Made by a program: the position numbers and the translations under genes. 64,000 bases of DNA from Gaiella occulta. Lineage in GTDB: Bacteria; Actinomycetota; Thermoleophilia; Gaiellales; Gaiellaceae. Where the stretch lies: the NCBI RefSeq assembly GCF_003351045.1, contig NZ_QQZY01000003.1, positions 248,001-312,000 on the forward strand, read 5' to 3'. Every line of letters begins with the position of its first letter. Within the stretch, counting starts at the first letter, position 1. This document shows, in pieces, positions 56,989 through 64,000 of this stretch. A model generated the notes under the pieces. It had not been told where the DNA came from. It saw nothing but the letters and a program-made list of their open reading frames with translations, and did not search any database.

Positions 56989-58234
56989 CGCTGCGCCCTC
57001 CGGCGACCTGCAGCGCGAACGCCTCGTGCAGCGCGACGACCGCGCGCTCGACCTCGTCGCGGCCGACGTGGCAGGCGATCTTGATCGGCGACGTGCTCAC
57101 GACGCGCGGCTCGATGCCTGCGGCCTCGAGCGTCGCGAACGTCTTCGCGGCGATGCCGGGATGGCTCTTCATGCCGGCGCCGACGACGCTCACCTTGCCG
57201 AGGTCCTCGGTGGCGCTCCAGCGCGCGCCGAGGCCGTCGAGCGTCTCGGCGGCGGCGACCCGGTCGCCGTCGGGGGCGGAGAAGACGATCTCCGGCCCGG
57301 TCTGCACGATCGTGTCGACGTTCACCTGCGCGTCGGCGAGCGCCGAGAACAGGCGCGCCGCGGGCACGCCCTCGACGCGGTAGACCGTCTCCTCGAGCGT
57401 GTGTGCCACGCCGGAGATCATCGCCTTCTCCAACATCCGTTCGTCCTCCTCGAGAATCCAGGTTCCGTCCGTCCCGGTGAACGTCGAGCGGACGTGCAGG
57501 GTGACGCCGTGGTTGCGCGCGAACTCGACCGACCGCAGCTGGAGCACGCCGGCCCCGGACGCCGCCAGCTCGAGCATCTCGTCGTAGGTGAGCCTATCGA
57601 GCTTGCGGGCGGCAGGGACGATGCGCGGGTCGGCCGTGAACACGCCCTCGACGTCGGTGTAGATCTCGCACGTGCCGGCGCCGAGGGCGGCGGCGAGCGC
57701 GACGGCGGTGGTGTCGGAGCCTCCGCGTCCGAGCGTCGTCACCTCGGACTCGGTCGACACGCCCTGGAAGCCGGCGACGAGGACGATCTCGCCCCTGTCG
57801 AGCGCCTCGTGGATGCGCTGCGCGCGCACCTCGACGATCTTCGCCTTGCCGTGCACCGTGTCGGTGACGATGCCGGCCTGCGAGCCGGTGAGCGAGACGG
57901 CGGCATGGCCGAGGTCGATCAGCGCCATCGCGCACAGGGCGCACGAGACGCGCTCGCCGACGGACACGAGCATGTCGAGCTCCCTCGGCTGCGGGCGCGC
58001 CGACACCGCGTGGGCGAGGTCGAGCAGCTCGTCGGTCGTGTGCCCCATCGCCGACAGCACGCCGACGACGCGGTGTCCGGCGTCCCGCGCCGCCGCAAGC
58101 CGCTCCGCCACGGCGCGCAGGCGCTCGGTGTCGCCGACGGACGTGCCGCCGAACTTCATCACGACGAGGCTGTCGTGCCGCGGCACGGCGCCGGGGGCGA
58201 CGGCGGGGACGGCCTCGTAGCCGGTGGCGACCAT
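56981..58234 (-). CDS. lysC: aspartate kinase
   Basis: A 417-residue aspartokinase. Kinase motifs [11 protein letters not shown] and [20 protein letters not shown], with two C-terminal ACT domains for amino-acid feedback ([20 protein letters not shown] and [20 protein letters not shown]). ATG 58234 is set because TACACT ends 6 bases before it, a leaderless start. It phosphorylates aspartate and is followed by asd. Confidence 0.95.
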   Translation of the reverse strand: MVATGYEAVPAVAPGAVPRHDSLVVMKFGGTSVGDTERLRAVAERLAAARDAGHRVVGVLSAMGHTTDELLDLAHAVSARPQPRELDMLVSVGERVSCALCAMALIDLGHAAVSLTGSQAGIVTDTVHGKAKIVEVRAQRIHEALDRGEIVLVAGFQGVSTESEVTTLGRGGSDTTAVALAAALGAGTCEIYTDVEGVFTADPRIVPAARKLDRLTYDEMLELAASGAGVLQLRSVEFARNHGVTLHVRSTFTGTDGTWILEEDERMLEKAMISGVAHTLEETVYRVEGVPAARLFSALADAQVNVDTIVQTGPEIVFSAPDGDRVAAAETLDGLGARWSATEDLGKVSVVGAGMKSHPGIAAKTFATLEAAGIEPRVVSTSPIKIACHVGRDEVERAVVALHEAFALQVAGGRSDG

Positions 58235-58355
58235 CCGGCCAGTGTAGGGAATGGGCACGTTCCGGACGCGCCTGCACGCGCAGACCCGGAGGTCCGCCGG
58301 CTCCGACGGGAGGCACGGACGCCGGCGCGGGCGCTCGTACGGGAGATGGCGGCCG

Positions 58356-58946
58356 TCAGGCGGGGCGGCGGCCCGACAGCGCCCGTCCGAGCGTCACCTC
58401 GTCGGCGTACTCGAGGTCGCCGCCGACGGGCAGGCCGCTCGCCAGCCGCGTGACGCGGACGCGGTCGCGCAGGCGGTCGGCGAGGTAGGCGGCGGTGGCT
58501 TCGCCGGTCATGTTCGGGTTCGTCGCGAGCACGACCTCCTCGATCCCGCCCTGCTCGACGCGATGGAGCAATTGCCCGATCCGCAGGTCGCCGGGCTCGA
58601 CGCCGTCGAGCGGCGAGAGCGAGCCGCCGAGCACGTGGTAGAGGCCGCGGTACTCGTGCGTGCGCTCGAGCGAGACGACGTCCACCGGCTGCTCGACGAC
58701 GCACACGAGCGTGCGATCGCGCCGAGGGTCGGTGCACACCGAGCACAGCTCCTCCTCGGTGAGGTTGCCGCAGTCGCGGCAGAAGCGGACACGCTCCTTG
58801 ACGTCCTCGAGCGCGTGGGCGAGGGCGAGAGCCTCCTCCGCCGGCACGGAGAGGATGTGGAAGGCGAGCCGCTGCGCGGTGCGGGTGCCGATGCCCGGCA
58901 GGCGCGTGAGCTGGGCCACGAGGTTGTCGAGGGAGGGGATGAGCAC
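58356..58946 (-). CDS. recR: recombination protein RecR
   Basis: A 196-residue RecR. Helix-hairpin-helix [16 protein letters not shown], a four-cysteine zinc finger [16 protein letters not shown], and the Toprim segment with [14 protein letters not shown] and [14 protein letters not shown]. It acts with RecF/RecO in gap repair. The GTG start lies 6 bases after TAACGT. It is on the same strand as dnaX, but separated from it by other genes. Confidence 0.95.
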   Translation of the reverse strand: MLIPSLDNLVAQLTRLPGIGTRTAQRLAFHILSVPAEEALALAHALEDVKERVRFCRDCGNLTEEELCSVCTDPRRDRTLVCVVEQPVDVVSLERTHEYRGLYHVLGGSLSPLDGVEPGDLRIGQLLHRVEQGGIEEVVLATNPNMTGEATAAYLADRLRDRVRVTRLASGLPVGGDLEYADEVTLGRALSGRRPA

Positions 58947-58955
58947 GGCCTGACG

Positions 58956-59891
58956 TTACCCGTCCGCTTCGGACGGCCCGGCCGCATACAGCGCCGTCTC
59001 GGCGAGACGGTCGAGCCTGCGCTCGACGATCGGGATGAAGGCGCGCACCGCCGGCGACAGCGGCGCGTCGCGCCGCGCGATGAAGGCGAACGTGTCGTAG
59101 AGCGGCTCGTCGAACGACACGGCGTGCAGGGAGCGGGCGTTGCGCTTCGCGAACGCGGCGCGCGGGACGATCGTGTCGCCGAGCCCGCGCGCGGCGAGGG
59201 CGACGGCGGCCTCCATGCTCTCGACCTCGATCACCGGTTGCAGCGCCACGCCCGCGCGCTGGGCGCGCTCGACGAGCTGCCGGCGCATCGGGTCGTCCGC
59301 GCCGTACTGCGCGTCGAACAGGATCAGGGGCGCCTCGCCGAGCTGCTCGTTCGTCACCGGCGCGGAGACGCGCCCGGGATCGCGGCTGATCATCACGAGC
59401 TCCTCGCGCCGCGCGACGCGCAGATCGAGCCCGCGGTCGTCGATCGGGAGCACGATCAGCCCGGCCTCGAGCGCCCCGTCGCGCACCTGGTCCGCCACCT
59501 CGGACGAGTTGAGGCCGACGAGGCGAAGCCGCACGTCCGGGTGCCGCCGCCGGAAGTCGGCCGCCAGGTCGGCGATCAGGTAGGCCGAGGCGGTGCCGAA
59601 CATGCCGAAGCTGAGCGTCCCGCCGCGCAGCTCGCGAATCTCCGCGACGGACTCCCGCGCCCGCTCGACGTCCGCCAGCACGCGCTCGGCCTCGGGGCGG
59701 AAGCGTCTTCCCGCCTCGGTCAGCACGAGACCGCGCCCGGCGCGCGCGAACAGCGCGATGCCGAGCTCCGCCTCGAGTTGGCGGATCTGCTCGGACACGG
59801 ACGGCTGCGTCAGGTAGAGGGAGCGGGCGGCGGCCGTGAACGAGCCGTGCTCCGCGGTGGCGAGGAAGTAGGAGAGCTGCTGCAGCGTCAT
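58956..59891 (-). CDS. LysR-type transcriptional regulator
   Basis: A 311-residue LysR protein: winged helix (LQQLSYFLATAEHGSFTAAARSLYLTQPSVSEQIRQLE) followed by a periplasmic-binding-like effector domain. It is divergent from the DMT transporter 72 bases away and probably controls it through the CTTC-N7-GAAG site at 59903-59917. The inducer is unknown. Confidence 0.93.
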   Translation of the reverse strand: MTLQQLSYFLATAEHGSFTAAARSLYLTQPSVSEQIRQLEAELGIALFARAGRGLVLTEAGRRFRPEAERVLADVERARESVAEIRELRGGTLSFGMFGTASAYLIADLAADFRRRHPDVRLRLVGLNSSEVADQVRDGALEAGLIVLPIDDRGLDLRVARREELVMISRDPGRVSAPVTNEQLGEAPLILFDAQYGADDPMRRQLVERAQRAGVALQPVIEVESMEAAVALAARGLGDTIVPRAAFAKRNARSLHAVSFDEPLYDTFAFIARRDAPLSPAVRAFIPIVERRLDRLAETALYAAGPSEADG

Positions 59892-59902
59892 ATAGGCAAA
59901 TC

Positions 59903-59917
59903 CTTCAGATCACGAAG
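59903..59917. promoter_or_regulatory. LysR-type box CTTC-N7-GAAG
   Basis: CTTC-N7-GAAG matches the T-N11-A pattern typical of LysR boxes and lies in the short divergent region between lysR and the transporter. Confidence 0.55.
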
Positions 59918-59963
59918 ATAACTCAGGTGAGACTTTGATGTCGAGCGCACGTACCTTGGAGGC

Positions 59964-60911
59964 ATGGCACGTTTTCGCACTCGCGAGCGCATCGGCGTCG
60001 CGCTCTGCCTGCTCGCCGGCGTCGCCTTCTCCGCCTCGCCGGTGCTCGTGCAGATCGCCTACCGGCACGGCGCGGCGCTGACGGGCGTGCTCGGGTGGCG
60101 CTACCTGCTCGCGGCGATCGTGCTGCTGCTGGTCGCCGGCCGGAGGCTGCGCACGCTCTCGCGAGGCACGGTCGCGGCCGCGTTGGCGCTGGGCGTCGTC
60201 GTCTACGCCGCCGACTCGTTCCTCTTCTTCGCCGCGCTCGAGCGCACCTCGGCGCCGCTCGCGTCGCTCGTGCACTACGCGCATCTCGCCCTGGTCGTGG
60301 GCGTCGGCGCCCTCGCCGGGCGCGAGCGGCTCACCGGCAGGCGCGTCGTCGCCCTTGCCGCGATCTTCGCCGGGGTCGCGTTCGTCGGGGGCGGCGCCGC
60401 CGATCCCGATGCGCTCGGGATCGTGCTCGCCCTCGGATCGGCGCTCGCCTATGCGGCCTACATCCTCCTCTCCGACCGCCTGCTGCGCGATGCCGACCCG
60501 ATCGCGCTCACCGCCGTGCTCACGTCGGGTGTGGCCGCGACGTTCGTCGTGGTCGCCGCCGCGGGTGGCACGCTCGGCCTCGTCGGGGGTCCGACGGGGA
60601 TCGTGTCGCTCGTGGCGGCGGCGCTCGTCGGCTCCGTCGTCGCCGTGACGGCGTTCCTCGGCGGCATCAGCCTCGTCGGGCCGTCGACGGCGTCTCTGCT
60701 CGTGACCGTGGAGGTGCCCGTGACGATCGCGCTCGCGGCGGTCGTGCTCGGGCAGCGGCTGACGCCGGCGCAGCTCGTGGGCGCGGCCCTCGTCGTCGCC
60801 GCGATCGCCGTGCTGCAGGCGCCGCGTCGCCGCCGGCGGTTGCGGCTCGTGCCCGCGGCGGCGCCCGAGCCGGCGGCCGCGGCGCGGGTCGCTCTCGTCG
60901 ACGCGGCGTAG
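59964..60911 (+). CDS. EamA/DMT-family exporter
   Basis: A 315-residue membrane protein of the drug/metabolite transporter family with ten predicted helices in two EamA repeats (AGVAFSASPVLVQIAYRHGA; SALAYAAYILLSDRLL), ending in a basic cytoplasmic tail. TACCTT ends 6 bases before the ATG, so it is probably leaderless; GGAGG abuts the start too closely to serve. Members export amino acids or metabolites; the substrate is unknown. Confidence 0.9.
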   Translation: MARFRTRERIGVALCLLAGVAFSASPVLVQIAYRHGAALTGVLGWRYLLAAIVLLLVAGRRLRTLSRGTVAAALALGVVVYAADSFLFFAALERTSAPLASLVHYAHLALVVGVGALAGRERLTGRRVVALAAIFAGVAFVGGGAADPDALGIVLALGSALAYAAYILLSDRLLRDADPIALTAVLTSGVAATFVVVAAAGGTLGLVGGPTGIVSLVAAALVGSVVAVTAFLGGISLVGPSTASLLVTVEVPVTIALAAVVLGQRLTPAQLVGAALVVAAIAVLQAPRRRRRLRLVPAAAPEPAAAARVALVDAA

Positions 60912-60920
60912 GAGCTGTCT

Positions 60921-61244
60921 CTACAGGCCGGGGATGCCGAGCGCGCCGAGGTCGGGCATCTGGCCGCGGATCTTCGCCTCGACGAGGTCGGAGGCGGAGC
61001 GGAGCGCCTCGTTCGCGGCGGCCATGACGATGTCGGCGAGCATCTCGGGGTCGTCGGGGTCGACGGCCTTCGGGTCGATGCGGATCTCGACGATCTCGCC
61101 GCCGCCGTTCGCCTTCACGGTCACCATGCCGCCGCCGGCGGACGCCTCGACGACCTCCTTGCGCGCCTGCTCCTGGGCTTCCATCATCTGCTGCTGCATC
61201 TGCTGTGCCTGCTTGAGCATCGCGTTCATGTCGAACTTGGCCAT
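60921..61244 (-). CDS. YbaB/EbfC nucleoid-associated protein
   Basis: A 107-residue DNA-binding protein: a Met/Gln-rich helix (LKQAQQMQQQMMEAQEQARK), GGGMVTVKANGGGEIVEIRIDP and the C-terminal ANEALRSASDLVEAKI. It starts in the dnaX stop (TGATG) with GGAGGAG upstream, the common dnaX-ybaB arrangement. It shapes the nucleoid. Confidence 0.95.
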   Translation of the reverse strand: MAKFDMNAMLKQAQQMQQQMMEAQEQARKEVVEASAGGGMVTVKANGGGEIVEIRIDPKAVDPDDPEMLADIVMAAANEALRSASDLVEAKIRGQMPDLGALGIPGL

Positions 61245-62854
61245 CAGTGCTCCTCCACTTCCTGGGCGTCGAACGTGTCTTTGAGCAGGGAGATGAGGCT
61301 CTCCTCGGAGAGCGTCTCGTCGGCCGGTGCCGGTTCGTCCGCCGTCCCGATCGTGGTCTCGATCGCGAGCCTGCGGCCCGTCACCTGGTAGAGCGCGTCG
61401 CGCAGCAGGGCGAGATTCTTCGGATCCTCGACCTGCGCCCGGTGGAACGCCGCCGCCGGCGCGAACTCGATCGTCACCGTGTCGGCCGCGATCGCCACGG
61501 GGCGGGCCTCGCCGAGGAGCGTCGCGATCGGGATCGAGCGCTCCCGCACGGCCTCGACGACGCCCCGCTGCCACGCGTCGCCGAGCTGCTCGAGCTCGAG
61601 CGGCGGCAGGGAGGCCGGGGGCGGCGTGTCGGCCGGCGCGGCGGGGGGGACGGGGTCTGCAGCTGCGTGAGCAGGCGGCGCGGAGGGTCGACTGGCGGCG
61701 GCGGCCGGCCCTGCGGCGAGGCGCGCCTCGAGCAGCTCCACGCGGTGGGCGAGCGAGGCGTGCGAAAGGTCGCCGTGGGGACGCGTCACCTTCACGAGCG
61801 CGAGCTCGAGCGGCAGGCGCGGATCGCCTCCCTGCCGCTTGTCCTCGAGCGCGACGGCGAGCAGGTCGATCAGGCGCACGACCGTGGGCTCGGGGATCTG
61901 GTTCGCCTGCTCGCGCAGCCGCTCGCGCGTCTCCTCGGTGACGGGCACCGAGTCCGGCACGTGGCCGATGTGCTGCACGAGCAGCAGGCAGCGCAGGTGG
62001 TCGAGCAGCTCGACGACGAGCTGGCCGATGTCCTGGCCCTGGTCGGCGAGCTCCTCCACGAGCATCAGCGCCCCGGCGCCGTCGTGGTCGACGATCGTGT
62101 CGCAGAGGCGGAAGAGGATGTCCTCCTCGACGGCGCCGACGAGCTGGAGCACATCCTGCACGGAGATGGTGCGCCCGCTGGCGGCGGCAAGCTGGTCGAG
62201 CGTCGAGACCGCGTCGCGGAAGGAGCCGCGCGCCCCGCGCGCGACGAGCGCGAGCGCGGCGTCGGGCGCGTCGATGCCCTCGCCGTCGCAGACGCGGCGC
62301 AGCACGGCGACGAGCTCCTGCAGGCGCGGCCGCTGGAACACGAACGTCTGGCAGCGGGAGCGCACGGTCGCGATCACCTTGTGCAGGTCGGTCGTGCAGA
62401 ACACGAACACGAGGTGCGGCGGCGGCTCCTCGATCAGCTTCAGCAGCGCGTTCCAGGCGGCGTCGGTGAGCTGGTGCGCCTCGTCGACGATGTAGACCTT
62501 GTAGCGCCCCTCGACCGGCTGCAGGATGGCGCGGTCGCGGATCTCGCGCACGTCGTCGATGCCGCGCTGCGAGGCGGCGTCCATCTCGATCACGTCGAGC
62601 GAGCCGCCGTCGGCGATCGCCCGCGCGATCGGGGCGCCGGGGTCGAAGTCGGGGTTCGGGCCGCCGTCGGCGTTCAGCGCCTTCGCGAGGATGCGTGCCA
62701 TCGACGTCTTGCCGGTCCCGCGTGGGCCGGCGAACAGGTACGCCTGGCGCACCTGGTCGCCCGCGATCGCGTTGCGCAGCGTCCGCACGACTGCTTCCTG
62801 CCCGACGACGTGGCCGAAGTCGAGCGGCCGGTACTTGCGGTAGAGAGCGGTCAC
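61244..62854 (-). CDS. dnaX: DNA polymerase III gamma/tau subunit, zinc module cysteines absent
   Basis: A 536-residue clamp-loader ATPase. RKYRPLDFGHVVGQEAVV, Walker A GPRGTGKTSMARILA, VYIVDEAHQLTDAAWNALLK, sensor FVFCTTDLHKVIATVRSRCQ. The segment that normally carries four zinc-binding Cys reads ALNADGGPNPDFDPGAPIA and holds none. A Pro/Ala linker (about 375-405) leads to a tau-like tail. The GTG start follows GACAAT by 6 bases. ybaB is coupled downstream and the SRP RNA lies upstream. Confidence 0.94.
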   Translation of the reverse strand: MTALYRKYRPLDFGHVVGQEAVVRTLRNAIAGDQVRQAYLFAGPRGTGKTSMARILAKALNADGGPNPDFDPGAPIARAIADGGSLDVIEMDAASQRGIDDVREIRDRAILQPVEGRYKVYIVDEAHQLTDAAWNALLKLIEEPPPHLVFVFCTTDLHKVIATVRSRCQTFVFQRPRLQELVAVLRRVCDGEGIDAPDAALALVARGARGSFRDAVSTLDQLAAASGRTISVQDVLQLVGAVEEDILFRLCDTIVDHDGAGALMLVEELADQGQDIGQLVVELLDHLRCLLLVQHIGHVPDSVPVTEETRERLREQANQIPEPTVVRLIDLLAVALEDKRQGGDPRLPLELALVKVTRPHGDLSHASLAHRVELLEARLAAGPAAAASRPSAPPAHAAADPVPPAAPADTPPPASLPPLELEQLGDAWQRGVVEAVRERSIPIATLLGEARPVAIAADTVTIEFAPAAAFHRAQVEDPKNLALLRDALYQVTGRRLAIETTIGTADEPAPADETLSEESLISLLKDTFDAQEVEEH

Positions 62855-62894
62855 ACGGCGATTGTCGCAGACGGCGGCGGCGCGGACGGGCGTG

Positions 62895-63086
62895 TCAGGG
62901 CGCGGGCTCGAAGCGCGCGGTGAAGTGCCGCAGCCGGGCGGGCTGCCCTGCGCCGGGGTTGTTCGTGATCGTGACCATCACGAGCGGGACGCTCTCCGCG
63001 CCGTGCGAGGCGATCAGACGCTCGAGCGCCGCGCAGACGGTCGTGAACACGACCGTGGTGAGAGCCGCCGTGGCGGCGGCGGGCAT
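62895..63086 (-). CDS. possible 63-residue hypothetical protein
   Basis: Between dnaX and the SRP RNA a short frame starts at ATG 63086 and contains AALERLIASHGAESVPLVMV and RLRHFTARFEPAP. There is no good ribosome binding site. It may be a small gene read from the SRP promoter, or nothing. Confidence 0.3.
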   Translation of the reverse strand: MPAAATAALTTVVFTTVCAALERLIASHGAESVPLVMVTITNNPGAGQPARLRHFTARFEPAP

Positions 63087-63113
63087 CGGGGTTTCCACGG
63101 AGCCTGCTCTCAC

Positions 63114-63392
63114 GCCCGGTCGCGCGCTCCGTCGTCGAAGCGAGCTTCCCCGGAGGAACCTGCGTCGCCGGCTCGGGCGGGGCGGAGCCGCGGCACCTGG
63201 GAGGGAGTCCTTAGCGCTGCTTCCTTCCGGACCTGACGCGGTTCGAACGCTCCCAGTGCGCGGGACCCTGCCTGTCAACACCTCGTGCGCAGACCCAATC
63301 CCGATGAAGCCGCCCCTCGGACGGCGTTCGGTCCCGCTGGAGCGGATTTCGGGTTCAGGGAACCGCTGCCTCCCCACCTAGCGCGACCGGGC
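63114..63392 (-). ncRNA. ffs: signal recognition particle RNA, large Bacillus-type with Alu domain
   Basis: The reverse strand carries the SRP core GTCCGGAAGGAAGCAGC (near 63216-63233) and, toward the 5' end, the Alu-domain stretch AGGTGGGGAGGCAGCGGTTC with GAAATCCGCT, both matching large SRP RNAs of Gram-positives as I recall them. The ends pair perfectly: GCCCGGTCGCGC (5') with GCGCGACCGGGC (3'), giving about 279 nt. TACGCT at 63399-63404 ends 6 bases before the predicted 5' end. Confidence 0.93.
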
Positions 63393-63398
63393 CCGTCG

Positions 63399-63404
63399 AG
63401 CGTA
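63399..63404 (-). promoter_or_regulatory. -10 box of the SRP RNA gene
   Basis: TACGCT, ending 6 bases before the paired 5' end of the SRP RNA, so the predicted transcription start and the stem end agree. No convincing -35 is seen. Confidence 0.6.
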
Positions 63405-63447
63405 GCAGCGCCGAGAGGACGGCGACCGTAAGACGCCGGAGCGCTTC

Positions 63448-63660
63448 CTAGACGGTCCGGAAGGGCGAGTCGCCGGAGCCGTGCGGGGCGAAGCGGACGC
63501 GCGTCTCGCGGTGGACGACGCTCCAGCCGCCGTAGCGCGCACAGTCGTCGCGATCACAGCGAACGCGGATGATCTCCGTCTCCGTGCGCTCGCCCGGCTC
63601 CTCGCGTACCTGCGTGCTGAACGACCAGCGATGGATGCCGATGCGGCAGAGCGTGCTCAT
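63448..63660 (-). CDS. 70-residue small protein with Cys/His pattern
   Basis: A short protein that begins MSTLCRIGIHRWSFSTQVRE and has a second Cys pair, VRCDRDDCARYGGW, like small zinc-ribbon proteins (C-x5-W then C-x4-C). AGGAA lies 9 bases before its ATG. It is upstream of the SRP RNA on the same strand. Function unknown. Confidence 0.6.
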   Translation of the reverse strand: MSTLCRIGIHRWSFSTQVREEPGERTETEIIRVRCDRDDCARYGGWSVVHRETRVRFAPHGSGDSPFRTV

Positions 63661-63944
63661 GTCCGGTTCCTGCTCCGTAGGCGTTCAGACGTCGCCTGCC
63701 CGAGGGCCTGCTCCGTCGTGCTACCGGAAGAGCCTACGCCGCCCGGAGGTCGGCTGCCAGCGGTCGCGCAGACCGGGATGGCGTCCGGGCGCGGCCGCAC
63801 GGACGGATGGGCGGACGACGAGTTGCACGAGCCCGTTCGCCCACGGCGACTGCGCCCGGCCGGGCTGCCTGGCTCGACCCGCACTACCGTGCCGCGTGCG
63901 GTGCTCGTGGTCGTCGTGGGTGGATCTCCGACCGGCACGTCCGA

Positions 63945-64000
63945 TCAGGTGCTGCCGACGGGCGCGCCGAGCAGCGCCGCGGCGACACCGACGGCGCCGG
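63945..64000 (-). CDS. partial gene: C-terminal end only
   Basis: At the right edge, one reverse frame reads GAVGVAAALLGAPVGST and then stop at 63945, with strong G/C at third codon positions. The rest is outside the window. This could be a membrane or secreted protein's tail; evidence is slight. Confidence 0.3.
   Translation of the reverse strand, partial: GAVGVAAALLGAPVGST

Noticed and set aside
63657-63938. A 93-residue reverse frame near the right edge
   Set aside because: No ribosome binding site, Arg/Ser/Gly-rich translation and no recognisable motif.

Overview
The window is a very GC-rich, densely packed bacterial chromosome segment with almost no mobile DNA. Gene content and style point to an actinobacterium, most likely of the deep-branching Thermoleophilia type; this is inference from content, not a phylogeny. 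Supporting signs are acyl-CoA carboxylase built from a biotin carboxylase/carrier fusion and a KRKHGNIPL-ending beta chain, ATP-type PEP carboxykinase, GTG/TTG starts, ATGA/GTGA-coupled operons, and many genes whose start codon lies 6-8 bases after a TANNNT box, as expected for leaderless transcripts.

Layout. 1-3.1 kb: an isochorismatase-like amidohydrolase, an Amt-family channel that has lost both pore histidines, and a GntR/FCD regulator. 3.2-8.7 kb: tRNA-Thr, then a class III aminotransferase with a complete polyamine ABC importer (ATPase, binding protein, two permeases). 8.7-12.1 kb: msrA, a short Cys/Met-metabolism PLP enzyme and an acyl-CoA carboxylase beta chain. 12.1-16.2 kb: a 31-residue peptide gene and a coupled pair made of a DUF5317-MFS fusion and a membrane HD-GYP protein. 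16.3-20.5 kb: an MFS protein divergent from a molybdate regulator and modABC. 20.5-27.9 kb: pgsA, the biotin carboxylase operon, an SDR, a strongly expressed-looking SnoaL-like protein, a DUF1028 protein and a lipoprotein. 28-31.3 kb: sucC, a methyltransferase and sucD, then a TatA-like mini-protein coupled to a cupin. 31.3-36.2 kb: RhlE-type helicase, an aminotransferase, a LapA-like membrane protein, a Cys-rich small protein, a PDZ-Lon protease and an SDR. 36.2-39.5 kb: mdh, an isocitrate dehydrogenase and citrate synthase. 39.5-43.5 kb: a HEAT-like protein, purE, purK, and adjacent xerD/xerC. 43.5-48.5 kb: a gene remnant, a fatty acid desaturase, an ABC exporter and pckA. 48.6-54.1 kb: a type-E succinate dehydrogenase (sdhA, sdhB, sdhE-like), a phosphoesterase, an Asp23-like protein and a GNAT-like protein. 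54.1-55.2 kb is sparse, with two TGTGAC...GTCACA palindromes. 55.2-64 kb: a secreted phosphatase, asd, lysC, recR, lysR with a DMT exporter, ybaB, dnaX and a Bacillus-type large SRP RNA.

The genes fit an aerobic heterotroph. Seven loci for the TCA cycle and its exit to gluconeogenesis (sucCD, mdh, icd, citrate synthase, pckA, sdh) lie within about 24 kb. Polyamine uptake feeds carbon and nitrogen into it through the aminotransferase, the CoA carboxylases link propionyl/acetyl-CoA to it, and aspartate is drawn off by lysC-asd. The most unusual items are the Amt homologue without pore histidines, the large SRP RNA, the DUF5317-MFS fusion, DnaX without zinc-binding cysteines, the methyltransferase inside sucC-sucD, and the widespread leaderless signals.
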